A stretch of DNA of 32,749 bases, taken from assembly GCF_001039355.2 (NCBI RefSeq), contig NW_019775969.1, positions 350,500 to 383,248 on the forward strand, given 5' to 3'. How positions within the stretch are numbered: the stretch's first letter is position 1; each line of letters begins with the position of its first letter. Position numbers and translations under genes: made by a program. Under the pieces are notes generated by a model, which was given only the letters and a program-made list of their open reading frames with translations, made no database searches and had not been told where the DNA came from. Positions 1 through 10,581 of the stretch are shown here, piece by piece. The stretch comes from Lingula anatina (Eukaryota > Brachiopoda > Lingulata > Lingulida > Lingulidae).

Positions 1-2691
1 ATGGGCTTCAATCCCGTGCCATCATGGTTTACATGTATGTCTTGGAGTTTTAAGCCCCTAATTTCAGTGTATCATAGAAAAAGTACTATTTTGCCTCATT
101 AAGAATAAAATCTGAATTAGGGCTTTCAAGAAAAATAGCTGGCAGGGTTTTGAAGTGCTCAATGGTGTCATAAATGGGTGTTAAAGGGGTATTCATGGTG
201 CTCAGGGAAAGGAGAGATTTGAAAAACTGATTTTGCAATATTTACCCCAATATTGCAATTATGACGTCAATGGTGAAATGACAGAGCTAGTGAACACCAA
301 AGATTTATCCATTATCCAAAACATGTACATTTAGGACTTTTTGCCTTACCCTGTCCACCACTTTAAAATGATTTTAATCATTTAAAAATGTTTGGGAATT
401 CGATGTATCAAATGTGACCAACTTGAAGGAAGTGACATCATGCAGATGTAAGAAAACCATTAGTGAAGAGGTTAGATTAATTTCAGCCTTTAAGTGGAAA
501 ATTTCAAGGTGTTACTTGTAAAAAAGTTTTTTTTTAAAATGGATGCTCATGGTATAATGAAATGGCAATGATTTAATGATTATTTTATTATTAATTGCCA
601 AATGTGCTGATGATGATGATTTTAAACTATACTCATTAATAATAGTTATGCAAGTTTGTTCTTTCAATTGTTTACCTACCCGTTTTTTTCATTTGCCTAG
701 GATTTCATATCAAATATCTATATTTAACCATTTTAATTTTTTATTCCACTATTCTTTAAAATTGATAATATATGTAATATTGTGCTTAAAATACTTCTTT
801 AACATATGTCAAACATTAACATCTATCACTCTTTCCCAGCTCAACTGTCAACAACAAAATCATGTCCAAATCACGGAAAAGACCTCCACATGTAATAATA
901 ATACCTAAAACGATTTAAGAATTATCTTTCATTTATTATAATATTATACTTTTTTAATTGGCTTAAATAAAATGCATGATGACAACTAACTTTAATCATA
1001 ATAACTATACTATTAAATTAAAACTATATATAAAGCTTGTCCCTGTCTATGATTTGATTCAAGTAATACTGTTTTATCAAGGGCATTTTATGTTAATGTT
1101 TAATCTACCTGCAGTTTTGTCCCCGACTGAAAATTTTGTATTTACTACTTTTTTGAGAGAGATTTTTGATAATTACATAATTACCTGGGCAAAGGTTAGC
1201 ATGATTTTTAGTACAGAAACTTGGATTAAAAATAGATAAAATTGGCCTTTTAAAACTACACTGTGCTTTCCTCAAGTTGGGGTCAGTACTTAATAAATGC
1301 TTTAAACTAAACTCTCTTAAAGTTTTAAATTACCTGTATTCTTGTGTTGGGGAAATATTACCAATACTCCATTCTAAAATCTCCAATTCTTGTGATAACA
1401 TTATCACAGTCATCACATTGAGTTGTGTTCATTTTTAAGGCCACACTGTCTTACCATGTAAAAAATCTTGTCAGTATCAAACTTAACCATCACATTTTGC
1501 TTTAACAACTTGAGCAAGTAGAATCTATCCACATAAAGATGGCTATATTTTAGATGGTAAACAAGCAAGGAGGAGAATCACTTTGTTTGAAAATAAATAA
1601 ATAAATAAACAAATAAATAGATAAAACTCTGATTAATCCATTCTCAACAGAAATACTTTTTTTAAAAGCACAAATTTTGAACCTGCTCCTTTTTCGTGAA
1701 TTGAAATTTCCACTAACATAAAAAAGTGGGATTCTTCAGTGAGATATACATTCAAAAAGGTCTTAATCATTTTTTTTCTTTCTCAGAAATGACATTTAAA
1801 ATGAACTTACAAACAGAATGCGTGCGTGTGCCTGTGCGTGCCTGTGTGTAGGCACACATACACAGGCATATACCCAGAAAGTATCCAAAAGATGCAGCCT
1901 ACTGCGTTTCAGTCGAGGTAGAATATTCAAGAGTTGGTAATTTGGGTAATAAATATCATAATAAATACAAAAATGGGGGTGCAGTGTTCATAGTTCTTAG
2001 TCAACTCACTTTCACAAAGCTTGGTGGAAGGTCTTTCTGTAAAAAAGACGAAACTGCATTGAAAAATACTCATTCAAATATATAATTTTTGTGCGCTTCC
2101 TTACAACCTTGGAATTTTCAAAGAAAAAATTCGGAATTTGTTAATATGCAGTGAAACATTTATATAATGACTAAAACATAACTCATAAAGTGCAGTCACA
2201 GCTTGTACATGATGAAGTCAGCAATGGGAAGACAACATGATCTACATAAAAATACAATAAATACTACTCACTTAAATACTACTCACTTAAATGTGCTCTT
2301 ACATTTCATTTAGGTCAGAAAATCAATCAACCTAAGAGAGGAGTCCAGCAGAGTTCTACTTTAAAACTCGAACGTGAAACATTGATGCATAAAGAAATAC
2401 AGGAAAGAGAAGTGAAAACTAGCAAGCTACAGTCAAAACAACAATCACAGGAAATCAACCAGCACTAAATTTCCATACAAAATCTAAAGAAAATATACAC
2501 ATATCACTTTCATACAATTTTCATAACAATATTATCAGTGTAGCAAAATATATTTTCACATGATTCAATAACAATATATATGTATGATATATGTGTATAT
2601 ATGTATATATATACTTGTATATGTAGATAATATATAGATCTCTTTTTTTAATATTATGTGCTATTTTGACATTTATTATTGCAACACGTGT
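1..2691. other. 3' flank of Clock, no gene recognised
   Basis: AT-rich sequence with a TAAA microsatellite (about 1594-1620), a GTGC/CACA-rich stretch with a small hairpin (about 1822-1868), two tandem copies of a 15-base unit TAAATACTACTCACT (about 2260-2290) and a TATA/TGTATA-rich block (2571-2640). The part next to 2691 is presumably Clock 3' UTR. Open frames at 576-908 and 976-1239 are AT-rich and resemble no family I know. Confidence 0.6.
2672..2677 (-). promoter_or_regulatory. possible Clock polyadenylation signal AATAAA
   Basis: On the minus strand an AATAAA begins 14 bases after the TGA stop. If used, it would give a 3' UTR of only some tens of bases. The flank is AT-rich and similar hexamers occur by chance further away, so use of this one is unproven. 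Confidence 0.3.
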
Positions 2692-3034
2692 TCATGTCAG
2701 GTCACTGGAATTACTACTGGGCGGATGATAGTAGTTTTGAGAGCAGGAGGATCTAGGCTGTTGTGATGAGGACAACTGTAATCCTAATGAACTCACGGAG
2801 TGTAGTCTTTGTTGCCGTGAATGCACAGAACTACCACTGGGGGGCAACAGCATCCCGCCATTGTTCACTTGTAAATGAGGAGACACAGATGACAGGTGGA
2901 CATGTGGGGAGGCCATGTTACCTGACATCATTGTCTGTGACCCTGATATGTGACCTTGACCCAAATGTGGTTGCTGAACCTGATTCTGGGACACTGCAAC
3001 ATTTTGTTGTTGCTGCTGTTGTTGTTGTTGTTGC

Positions 3035-3099
<65 letters not shown>

Positions 3100-3716
3100 T
3101 TGTTGTTGTTGGCTCATTGGAGAAATGGGGGTTCTAAACCCTCCATCCACCCTGAAAGATCCCTGTAAATCCTGAAGCATCATTGAATCATCCTGTGTAA
3201 GCATCTGTCCCACCAACCCTGTCCCCAGGTCCTGACTCAGCATCTGCCCATTCATTGGCATATTATTAGTCAGCATCTGGTCGTCCATCAGCAGGTCTTG
3301 GGAGAATAATAACGACTGGAAATTTGGCATTGCCTGGACCTGATGCTGCAGTAACAACTGCTGCTGTAGCAATTGTAACTGCAACAACTGCTCATTGAGT
3401 CTAATATCACTGGTAGTGCAAGAGTTGGTGCTGTTAAAATCTGCCACAGTGCTAGCTGTGGTCACGCAGGGACTGAAGTCAGAGTACAGTGACATGGGAC
3501 TCATATTACTAGAGGTGATGACAGACTGATGGACTGGCTGTTGTTGCTGTTGTTGTGGCTGAGATGGCTGAGATGGCTGGGATGACTGGCCAGGAGAGTG
3601 TGATGATCCTTGAGCAGATGCCTGAGCAGAGGCCTGTGAAGTTGTGGGCTCACTGCTGTCCTCTACTGGCTGTTGCTGTGGAGATATGTCTATCTGGTCC
3701 TGAGGCTGGTCGGCAT
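2692..3716 (-). CDS. Clock: Clock last coding exon (14): Q-rich C-terminal activation region with 36-Gln tract
   Basis: Acceptor TTTAAG, TGA stop at 2694-2692. It completes Asn566 and encodes residues 567-906. It contains a Gln/Ser/Pro stretch (about 567-630), a Leu/Gln segment around 673-692, repeated QML-x-QD motifs at 712-749, the polyglutamine run at 768-803, and a Ser/Gln/His-rich end. Q-rich C-termini are typical of CLOCK and serve transactivation. No catalytic motif is seen. Confidence 0.95.
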
Positions 3717-6700
3717 CTTAAAATACAATGTGGCACAGACTGAGGTTATCTTAAAATATAGAATCAAACAGAGCTGACGGATTTGAGGAATAGTGTTTTA
3801 AAAAGTTGTCAAAATGTTGGCAACATAAGGGGCACATTCTACCACAGCCAGCTGACAAGACGAGTGCCAGGGCAACTTGCAAAAATACAACTCCAGTACA
3901 AAATTCATCATACCTTGAAGATCAAATATGTTACAAAAAGCTATAGTAGACCAAGATAACCCCTTTTTTAACAGACCTAATATCCTCTGTCAAGCTGACC
4001 ATTAATGTGCAAAAGATTGAAAAAAAAAAAAACTTTTTATCTTCAGGGTTTACGTCAAGCTTACTGATATTGGAGTTCCCAATACTGGTCATCTGCTGCT
4101 GGGTCCACAACAACTGCTGTGCTATAAGGTGCAGCTGCTCCTGCTGCTGTGTGATCATCTGCTGAAGGTGGCGGTGTTTTTGTAACAATTGGAGCTGGAG
4201 CTGCTTCTGCGCTGGCGTAAGTACTATCTGCTGTTGTCCAAGCTGAAACAGAAGTGATATTTTTATTAACTGATTTGTTTCATTCTGGTAGACATACAGT
4301 TAGCTAGTAACTATTGAGCTATTAAAAAATTGACTAGAATTATTGATATAAACTGCTATAACAATGACAACTGCCAATATCACTACCATTACAAGGACTT
4401 ATTTATAATTTATTAGAGCTTAAAACTCTCCGTGATGTCACTTCCTTCTTCTGGCATTGAGTAAAATTCAGATATAAGCTGGTGATTACACCAGTAGGTT
4501 AGAAATGAAAGGGAGTGTAAACATGTTAATTTGATTGCATTCAATGAGTCCCAACAGAGTTGGATCGATCTACATAGACCAATAGTTTCATTGAGGACGA
4601 GAGCCCTTAGTCTTGTTTTATCCAGACATATAGTATACTGTCATAAAAAAGTATATGTATTGCAGTACTTGTACTGGTGATAAGTGATTCATTTGCACTT
4701 GTACAGTATCTGTGAACAAATACTGTACTGGTATTTGTGTACAAAACAAATAGTCTTGTACCTGATCTAGCAAGTTGTTCTGCAGCCCAGCAGAGCTGGA
4801 CACAGTGCTGGATACAGTTGCAGTGGCTGGGGGAGAGGAGCTGGTGCCAGCCGCACTGGTGCTGGATGTCCGTGTGGAACTGGGACCACTGGCACTCTGA
4901 AATAATGAATGGAAAGTGTGTAATAATTACTGAAAATAGTACAAGAAAATAATATTGAAAAAAAAAAGCCACTATAGGTTTTTAAAAAATCCTTGATTGT
5001 TGTTTCAGCCATCTTACACTGGCTGTTATTTTCTTCACCACTGTTTTGTATTTTGTCAGCCTATTCCTACTTTCTTCCCTCCTTCCATTCTTACTTGCTT
5101 CCCTCATTTATTCATTCATTCAAACAGGTAGTGAGCCATCAATAATTTTTAAGCAGTTTCTTCAATAATACATTTATTAAAATTAACATGAAACACCAAA
5201 CATGCACGTATTCCAAACAGAGTCAAACCTGTCTCATAATATCTAGCACCATAATTTACTCACAGGCAAGTTTTTGAATAAATGTTTACTGACTCCACCT
5301 CGGCTGCTGCTTGGCACACCATTCTGTCCAGTACTGCTGCTGGGATTCTGCTCCAACAGCTCCTTGAGACCTTGAAAATGCTGAGAGATTCTTGGCTTTA
5401 TGGGTGACATGATGACAGCACCATTATGTTGAGATGCAGAAGAAAAATCACTGTGCGTCTCGTCCATGTCAGACACGGATGGAGTGTGCTCATAGTCAGA
5501 GAAAGGACCTAATGAGTGCAGAATATAAGTATTTACTATTATAATAAAGAATGATAAAAATAATGAATATAACATGAGACGTGAAGAGGGTACATCCCTT
5601 CATTTGGAGAATGTTTTCTGAAAATAATGTTCAGAATTGTCGCTGAATTTCAATAGAAAATTTACTAAAAATCCTTCCCCATGTACACAAAAACAAGGCA
5701 TTTTTATCTCAAGCATTATATGTTAGTGATGGAGTTGTCTTGACATGGCCGTATAATGAAAAATGCATACAAAGTGTTTTCTTTCAGGTAAATGACAAAC
5801 CCAGAATTAGAAATCATGACTTGATCACTAACCTGCTACTGGGGAGGAGTCCATGCTGTCCACCTTGTCTTCAGGGCAGCCCATGGCTTTCTTCAAGCTG
5901 GCTCGTACCTCTTTATAACTGAATTTAAAGTATATTATTACACATTAGATATAGGCATCAATTAAGATGTTTGCAAAGGTTGGCTGTGAAGGTTTTCAAA
6001 GGCTGGTGATGAATTTAGAATTTGCCTTTTTATTCTAAAAGACAGACATTGGGTCTTCTGGACTTCACTAGCCATGTCAATCCAAGCTGTGACGGGTTAA
6101 CTTAGTGTTTATTAACTATCATTAAATTTTTATACCCTTGTTCATGTACAGTCTATATGTCCTTACCTGACTACGGTGTTAACACAGACCACAAACTCAG
6201 GCTTTGAGTTCCACTGGTGATAGGTAATATACTGCTTGGTCTGTAGCCAGATCCACTGCTGGCCCTTGGTCAAGAATCTGTAGTAACAAGATGTCCCCTC
6301 ACCGGTTTTCATTACTGAAATTTAAATGCAAAAGTATAATAAGAGGACTTGAAGCAGAAGATTTCTTGTCCTTCATCCTTCTTGATACATTTTCAATCTT
6401 GACCCAATATCTAATATATGTATATTTTTGATGACAAAACAACATTCAGTGTGTTTTTACTAACTTATGCAAGCTGACTTCACATTCAATTCTACTTCCT
6501 TTCATAAATATCTATAAGTTGGTGGCCCATCATCTATGAAATGACCTATCAAATGAACTTTCAGCATTGTTGCCCCTTCTTAAAATTCTACCGACAAGGC
6601 CATCTTAAATGTTGTGTACTTACGCTGTTCATGTGATCTAGCTATCTTCTGTAAATCTTCTGGATGAAAGTAGTCGTACCCTGAAGTCCCCAATACCTCA

Positions 6701-9700
6701 AAAGGCATGTAGCCTATTATGGGTGGTCCCCTGAAAAAATAAACAGAACATTATGACAATGTATCTTGCTTTGCATGAATGGTTTGTTATAATTGTTAAT
6801 TTTAATAAATAAATTAAAAAATTCTAAAGGAATCAACTGCAGGTTCACCCATATCATGTTCAGATTAATAAAAACTGCCTTTCTCATCAAGAGTGAGAAT
6901 AAATTACAACCTAAAATTGAGATTCAAAGTAATGTTGAACTAACCTATGGTCCAGAAAAAGAAATTTCCACTCTAAACTGTGTCTTGATGTGAATTCACT
7001 TTTACTTTCATTGACATATGTCATTTCCCTATAGAACAATGGATGCTGCAGCCGCACTGTGCAGCAAAAACAAACTGTTTCTAAATCATCACCATTGTCT
7101 TGGAAGCCATCTTCAGATTCTATATTAACTAAAATATAAAGGAAAAAATAAAGGTTTACATGTAGTATTATATTCATTTATTGAAAAAAAAAAAAAACAT
7201 GACAAGATGATTCTGATTAAAACCACTTGTCAGACACAGATTTGTTTCATATTATTATTTACAAAACAAATTTATTACTATTAGGGGTTTTTCTTAAAGC
7301 AATGTATCTCCCAAGTAAATTATAACTCATTCTGAAAGCATCTAGGTAAGTAACATCAAAAATATATTAAAGGGCTTTTCAATGCACAAAGTAAATGATT
7401 TGGAATGATTAAATGGATATACAGATACAATACCTATACTTGTGCTCCATTTTCTAAAATTTCCTATGACTTTGACTAGTTCATATTGTGGTACGCTATC
7501 AGGACTCGTTGAGCCCCTTCTCATATGACATGAAAAGGAAAGCTGATTTTCGTCTGAAATAAGACAATTTTATACATAATTCATGCAATTTATTCAACTC
7601 TAATTTCTGTATGCTGGACGGATGTCAACAGATTAAATCCTTTAAGAATGTTAGCCAATGAACCACTTTTATCATTTAAGGCATTTTTTACAGTAAACAA
7701 ACCTGCATCTAAATCAGTCCTGCTGTTATAAGTTTCTAGTTGGTGGGATGACAGTAATGTATGGAGATCAACTCGCTCTGATTCAAGAATAAAATCATAT
7801 ACTAGACGATTGACTAAATCCACCTAGAAAGAGAAAAATTAAGTCACTCTCATCTTTATAAATAACTTCTCATAGGTAGTAATATCCAAATAGGCAATTA
7901 TCATGGACTCAAAGCTCAAATCACATAACAGACAAATCACCTAATTCCTCCAAAATATGAAGGAGAAACAACTTTAAATATTTCAACCACCTGTGTGGGC
8001 CAGTGACTTTTACTCTAGAGAAATTAACGTCATATTATTCAAAATTCTATCCACAGCAGATTTAATTACAAGAAGATAAACTACATGTCAATTGCTCTAT
8101 TTTCCACTTACAGGCAAATGTCCAAGAAGCGAAGTTACACTTTCTGAAGAGTATAGTATATTCCCTGCCTGTGTGAGCACCAAAAGGAAACCGTCTGTGG
8201 CCTGAGAAAAATTTTGTGCATAATTAAAATCAAAATTAAACCAGAAAACCTATATGTTGATTGGTATAAAGAAGGCAAATTGTTTCTCATCGTTACCACA
8301 ACATTTAATTTACATGCACATGTGTAAGTGTTGTATGGCAATTGTGACAGCATAAGAGACAGAAACAAAAATGACATGAACAAATGGATATTTTGAAAAT
8401 ACAATAAGCTAAAGGTCAATACCTGACAAAATTTGATGCAAATATGGCATCAATTTGCAGAATGTTCAAGGATTAAAAAGAAGATTAAAACTACTGTACA
8501 CCTGCTTGGCTGTGCTTCATGTAAAAAGACCATTAGACCACTTTAGTATAAAATAAGGGGGACAACTATTTAATAATGCAAAAACAAAAATCATTAAAGA
8601 GTCTACTTTGTTTTCCCATTATTGTAATAATGTGGGGTTGATCATACAAGTATTACTATGGGTAATCATTGCACTTGCTGGGCAATGCATCCACTGAGGA
8701 ACAAACAAACAACAACAACCACAGCAAACAATGAACATTCACAACAGACACCTAACACAATCACAAAGGTCAAGTTGACTGGAGTTAACAACCCCCCCCC
8801 CCCCCCCCCCAATTACTAAAGCAATGCACACTGTTCCAGTACACCACAGGGAGTTCAGCTTGTTTTCATAATTTGGGGGAAAAGTGATTCTTGGATGTGT
8901 CGAATGTGGGGGCATTTCCTGATCCAAACTGAAGATCTACTGATTCTTAAATCCTCTACTCACTCATAAAGAATTACTAAACACATAAAAGTAACAACTC
9001 CCTTTGCCAAATGAAAGTGACTAATTTTACATGAAAGGGCATTTTTAGTTTAGTTTCAAAGACTGCCTCATCTTTCAGTATGCAAACTTAAAATCAAAAA
9101 TTCATTTGTGATATACTTACCTCTAACATCAGTTGTGTGAATTCATTGTTTGTCAGGAAATGTGGCTTCCAGTCGTCATGTATTTCATGCTGCTGGGACT
9201 GAGTAATACTTTCTTAAATGGAGAAAAAAAGCCCACTTAGTTACCAACTAAACAAATTAGCGGATGGTAGTTATAAGGCTTGGCAAGACCTGGAGATTAC
9301 AAACTGTAGGCAAACACAGTTTATTCCAGGTTCAACTGCAATATATGAATACTTGTCAGAATTTTAAAAAACTCCAAAGAATTCAGTTCTTTTTCTTTCT
9401 TTTTCCTTTTCTTTAATAATTAATTAATTTATTTTCATTTTATTTGTGGTTGAGAAATACTCTAACTGACCATTGTGTGTTTTCAGGTAGGCGATAGTTG
9501 ACTTTAATACTGAAGATTTATCCATGCGGCGGTTTCCCTTGGACACCATGTTACAAAGATCGCTGACCAGCACATTAAACTGGTCGCGTCTTTTCTTCTC
9601 ACTGAGGTTGCGTGATTTTCTAGGAAGAAAGGAAAACAAAATCATTTCAAATTTATTCTAGGATCTTTTTCCTTCCTTAATAAGGTCGACTACTTTTTAT

Positions 9701-10581
9701 ACAAAACAGTTCACTTCACTTCCTCAATCAACCTTAAGTGCGGAGAAATGTCACTGCTTTTAACAATACACTAAATTGATTTCTATATTCCAATTTTACT
9801 ATCTGGACAAGAATAGAATTTAAATCATAGGGTATTACTGGCAGCCAATAAAACATAGGCATAGCCATTAACATGATGGATCCATATCATTTCTTTAACA
9901 TGCTGGTTTTTGGTCTTTCAAATACAGGCCTACCCAACTACCAGACTTGGCACCGAATGATCCTGAATTCACCGGTAGATCAGACCACACTACCCGTTTT
10001 CAAAGTGTGTGTCAGATCGCATTACACAGTATCATACCCTGAACAAATTTTGAGTGGTGATGCAATGCGTTTCAACCCCGCTGAGAATCGTCACTATCAC
10101 ATCGTGTACTAGGCAAGAGCGGTGTCGCGTCTGATACTGTGTAATGCGATCTGACACACACCTTGAAAACGGGTAGTATGGTCTGATCTACCGGTGAATT
10201 CAGGATCATTCGGTGCCGAGTCTGGTAGTTGGGTAGGCCTGAAATACATATATTTCTTTAAGCGCATTCAGAACAGCCGACTGACAGATCCACAGATCCC
10301 CATTTAGCTCAACAGAATCAGCAGTCCCAGCTCAATTCTAAGTTACCTCCAGTACTTTCAGTAGAGATCCTGTTACATTAACAACACTGTTCACAGGTAT
10401 ATATTTATACCTATTTAAAATTACTTTGCCATTCAAACAAAACTTAACATTTCAGAATAAATATGGATATGAATAGATCATGATTAGCATATTTTGCACC
10501 TAACTAATTCTGACTAATTTTGTTATTTTTGACCTATTACCTTTTAATGTTATCTTTGGCATCTTCTTCTTCTCCAAACAT
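2692..10581 (-). CDS. Clock: Clock: bHLH-PAS circadian transcription factor (whole gene, 14 coding exons)
   Basis: CLOCK is the nuclear bHLH-PAS activator that dimerises with BMAL1/CYCLE, binds CACGTG E-boxes and drives clock genes. Splicing 14 exons gives one frame of 2,721 nt, 906 residues plus TGA; every junction is GT..AG and every phase agrees. Order by residue: acidic N-terminus 1-13, bHLH 14-62, PAS-A about 76-160, PAS-B about 229-350, serine-rich linker 380-506, glutamine-rich helix 517-556, Q/S-rich C-terminus 566-906 with 36 glutamines at 768-803. The basic region reads [14 protein letters not shown], the form seen in invertebrate CLOCK proteins (vertebrates have K for L). PAS-B keeps [10 protein letters not shown] and HQWNSKPEF, the latter being the HI loop whose Trp contacts CRY in mammals. 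Vertebrate CLOCK is about 850 residues and fly CLK about 1,000, so the length fits. It is single-copy in most invertebrates, so CLOCK is preferred to NPAS2. Introns run from 149 to 921 bp; apart from the poly-C run and the palindromic element listed separately, I recognise nothing in them, including those over 300 bp at 3717-4064, 4243-4761, 4897-5263, 5509-5832, 6315-6623 and 7129-7433. Confidence 0.95.
3004..3111 (-). repeat. CAA/CAG trinucleotide repeat encoding 36 consecutive glutamines
   Basis: Thirty-six in-frame glutamine codons: 31 CAA and 5 CAG. The CAG interruptions occur as a pair, a single and a pair. The tract lies in Clock exon 14 (residues 768-803). The opposite strand reads as long poly-Val or poly-Leu frames, which are artefacts of the repeat. 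Confidence 0.98.
4065..4242 (-). CDS. Clock: Clock coding exon 13: glutamine-rich helix, equivalent of mammalian exon 19
   Basis: Acceptor TTTCAG, donor GTAAGC. Residues 507-565 plus the first base of Asn566. Residues 517-556 ([20 protein letters not shown], then [19 protein letters not shown]) form a heptad-like amphipathic helix. Its position and make-up match the segment encoded by exon 19 of mouse Clock, whose loss in Clock-delta19 removes transactivation and CIPC binding. This assignment comes from position and composition, not residue-by-residue identity. Confidence 0.9.
4762..4896 (-). CDS. Clock: Clock coding exon 12: Ser/Thr/Ala linker
   Basis: Acceptor TTTCAG, donor GTACAA. 45 complete codons, residues 462-506, almost wholly Ser, Thr, Ala and Pro, ending [10 protein letters not shown]. 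It is phase 0 at both ends, so skipping it would keep the frame. A second AG two bases inside the exon would shift the frame and is rejected. Confidence 0.85.
5264..5508 (-). CDS. Clock: Clock coding exon 11: serine-rich linker
   Basis: Acceptor CATTAG, donor GTGAGT. It completes Gly380 and encodes 381-461, ending in phase 0. The sequence is low in complexity, with many Ser-Asp and Ser-Pro sites ([27 protein letters not shown]), as expected for the phosphorylated region after PAS-B. The segment [12 protein letters not shown] looks helical. There is no family motif beyond the consistent splicing frame. Confidence 0.87.
5833..5918 (-). CDS. Clock: Clock coding exon 10: end of PAS-B, linker
   Basis: Acceptor ATTCAG, donor GTTAGT. 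Residues 351-379 plus the first base of Gly380. It begins [14 protein letters not shown], which matches vertebrate SYAEVRAERRRELG, and then becomes acidic and serine-rich ([15 protein letters not shown]). Confidence 0.92.
6167..6314 (-). CDS. Clock: Clock coding exon 9: PAS-B C-terminal half with CRY-contact loop
   Basis: Acceptor TTTCAG, donor GTAAGG. Residues 302-350 plus two bases of Ser351. It carries [20 protein letters not shown] and [19 protein letters not shown]. Trp336 in HQWNS is the equivalent of the mammalian HI-loop Trp that inserts into the CRY pocket (family knowledge), which suggests repression through a vertebrate-type CRY. Confidence 0.96.
6624..6730 (-). CDS. Clock: Clock coding exon 8: PAS-B
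   Basis: Acceptor TTTCAG, donor GTAAGT. It completes Arg266, encodes 267-301 and gives the first base of Leu302. [20 protein letters not shown] is nearly identical to all CLOCK proteins; the usual APPIIGY reads GPPIIGY here. Confidence 0.96.
6945..7128 (-). CDS. Clock: Clock coding exon 7: start of PAS-B
   Basis: Acceptor TTTTAG, donor GTTAGT. Residues 205-265 plus two bases of Arg266. It begins with an acidic stretch ([14 protein letters not shown]), then [17 protein letters not shown] and [18 protein letters not shown], the hallmark start of PAS-B shared by fly and vertebrate CLOCK. Confidence 0.96.
7434..7553 (-). CDS. Clock: Clock coding exon 6: end of PAS-A and inter-PAS linker
   Basis: Acceptor TTTCAG, donor GTATTG. 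It completes Asp165, encodes 166-204 and gives the first base of Val205. [14 protein letters not shown] and [13 protein letters not shown] align with vertebrate NQLEFCCHMLRG and YEYVKFIGNFKS. Confidence 0.93.
7703..7823 (-). CDS. Clock: Clock coding exon 5: PAS-A second half
   Basis: Acceptor TTCTAG, donor GTTTGT. Residues 125-164 plus the first base of Asp165. [21 protein letters not shown] corresponds to the helix after SLLxHLP (vertebrate DLVDQSIFNFIPEGEH). It is more diverged than the neighbouring exons, as is usual for this part of PAS-A. Confidence 0.92.
8112..8201 (-). CDS. Clock: Clock coding exon 4: PAS-A core
   Basis: Acceptor TCTCAG, donor GTAAGT. It encodes 30 complete codons, residues 95-124, from [13 protein letters not shown] to [12 protein letters not shown]. 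This is the first strand pair and helix of PAS-A and one of the best-conserved stretches of the CLOCK family. The exon is phase 0 at both ends. Confidence 0.95.
8202..9120. other. Clock intron between exons 4 and 3, with poly-C run
   Basis: 919-bp intron. It holds a run of 19 C at 8792-8810 (poly-G on the coding strand), an AACAACAA-rich patch just left of it, and otherwise AT-rich sequence with no recognised element. Confidence 0.85.
9121..9212 (-). CDS. Clock: Clock coding exon 3: entry to PAS-A
   Basis: Acceptor TTTAAG, donor GTAAGT. It completes Glu64 and encodes residues 65-94, ending in phase 0. The segment [19 protein letters not shown] matches the start of PAS-A in CLOCK, where vertebrates have DWKP(T)[13 protein letters not shown]. 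Confidence 0.95.
9471..9619 (-). CDS. Clock: Clock coding exon 2: bHLH DNA-binding and dimerisation domain
   Basis: Acceptor CCTAG, donor GTCAGT. It encodes residues 14-63 plus the first base of Glu64. The basic region [15 protein letters not shown] holds the conserved Glu21 and Arg24/Arg25 that in this family contact the E-box. Helix 1 is F28-V39, the loop S40-R44 and helix 2 M46-H62 ([18 protein letters not shown]). The match to CLOCK proteins is unmistakable and separates it from BMAL/CYC, HIF and AHR. Confidence 0.97.
9620..10540. other. Clock intron between exons 2 and 1, hosting a palindromic element
   Basis: 921-bp intron. About a third of it is the inverted-repeat element at 9925-10241; the rest is AT-rich and featureless. 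Confidence 0.85.
9925..10241. mobile_element. palindromic (foldback/MITE-like) element, 317 bp, 110-bp arms
   Basis: Left arm 9925-10034 and right arm 10132-10241 are inverted copies with only three mismatches, enclosing a 97-bp centre. The ends read CAGGCCTACCCAAC. AAATA directly flanks both sides (9920-9924 and 10242-10246), a likely 5-bp target-site duplication. It is more GC-rich than the intron around it and has no coding capacity; a 79-codon open frame through it is incidental. Superfamily not assigned. Confidence 0.9.

Noticed and set aside
2321-2331. ROR-element-like ATTTAGGTCA
   Set aside because: One mismatch to the consensus and located 3' of the gene; expected by chance in AT-rich DNA.
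2763-3168. Plus-strand open frames rich in Val or Leu
   Set aside because: They are the reverse reading of the Clock CAA/CAG repeat and have no independent support.
3931-4064. In-frame read-through of Clock exon 13 into the intron, giving an alternative C-terminus of about 45 residues
   Set aside because: The donor GTAAGC is good, the extension is AT-rich and unremarkable, and the spliced frame into exon 14 is perfect. Intron retention cannot be claimed from sequence.
4607-5012. Other frames overlapping Clock exon 12 (Cys/Trp/His-rich and Pro/Ala-rich)
   Set aside because: They arise from the GC-rich Ser/Thr/Ala codons; only the SASGPSS frame joins exons 11 and 13 in phase.
9873-10112. 79-codon plus-strand frame
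   Set aside because: It lies across the palindromic element, which explains its GC content; no protein similarity.
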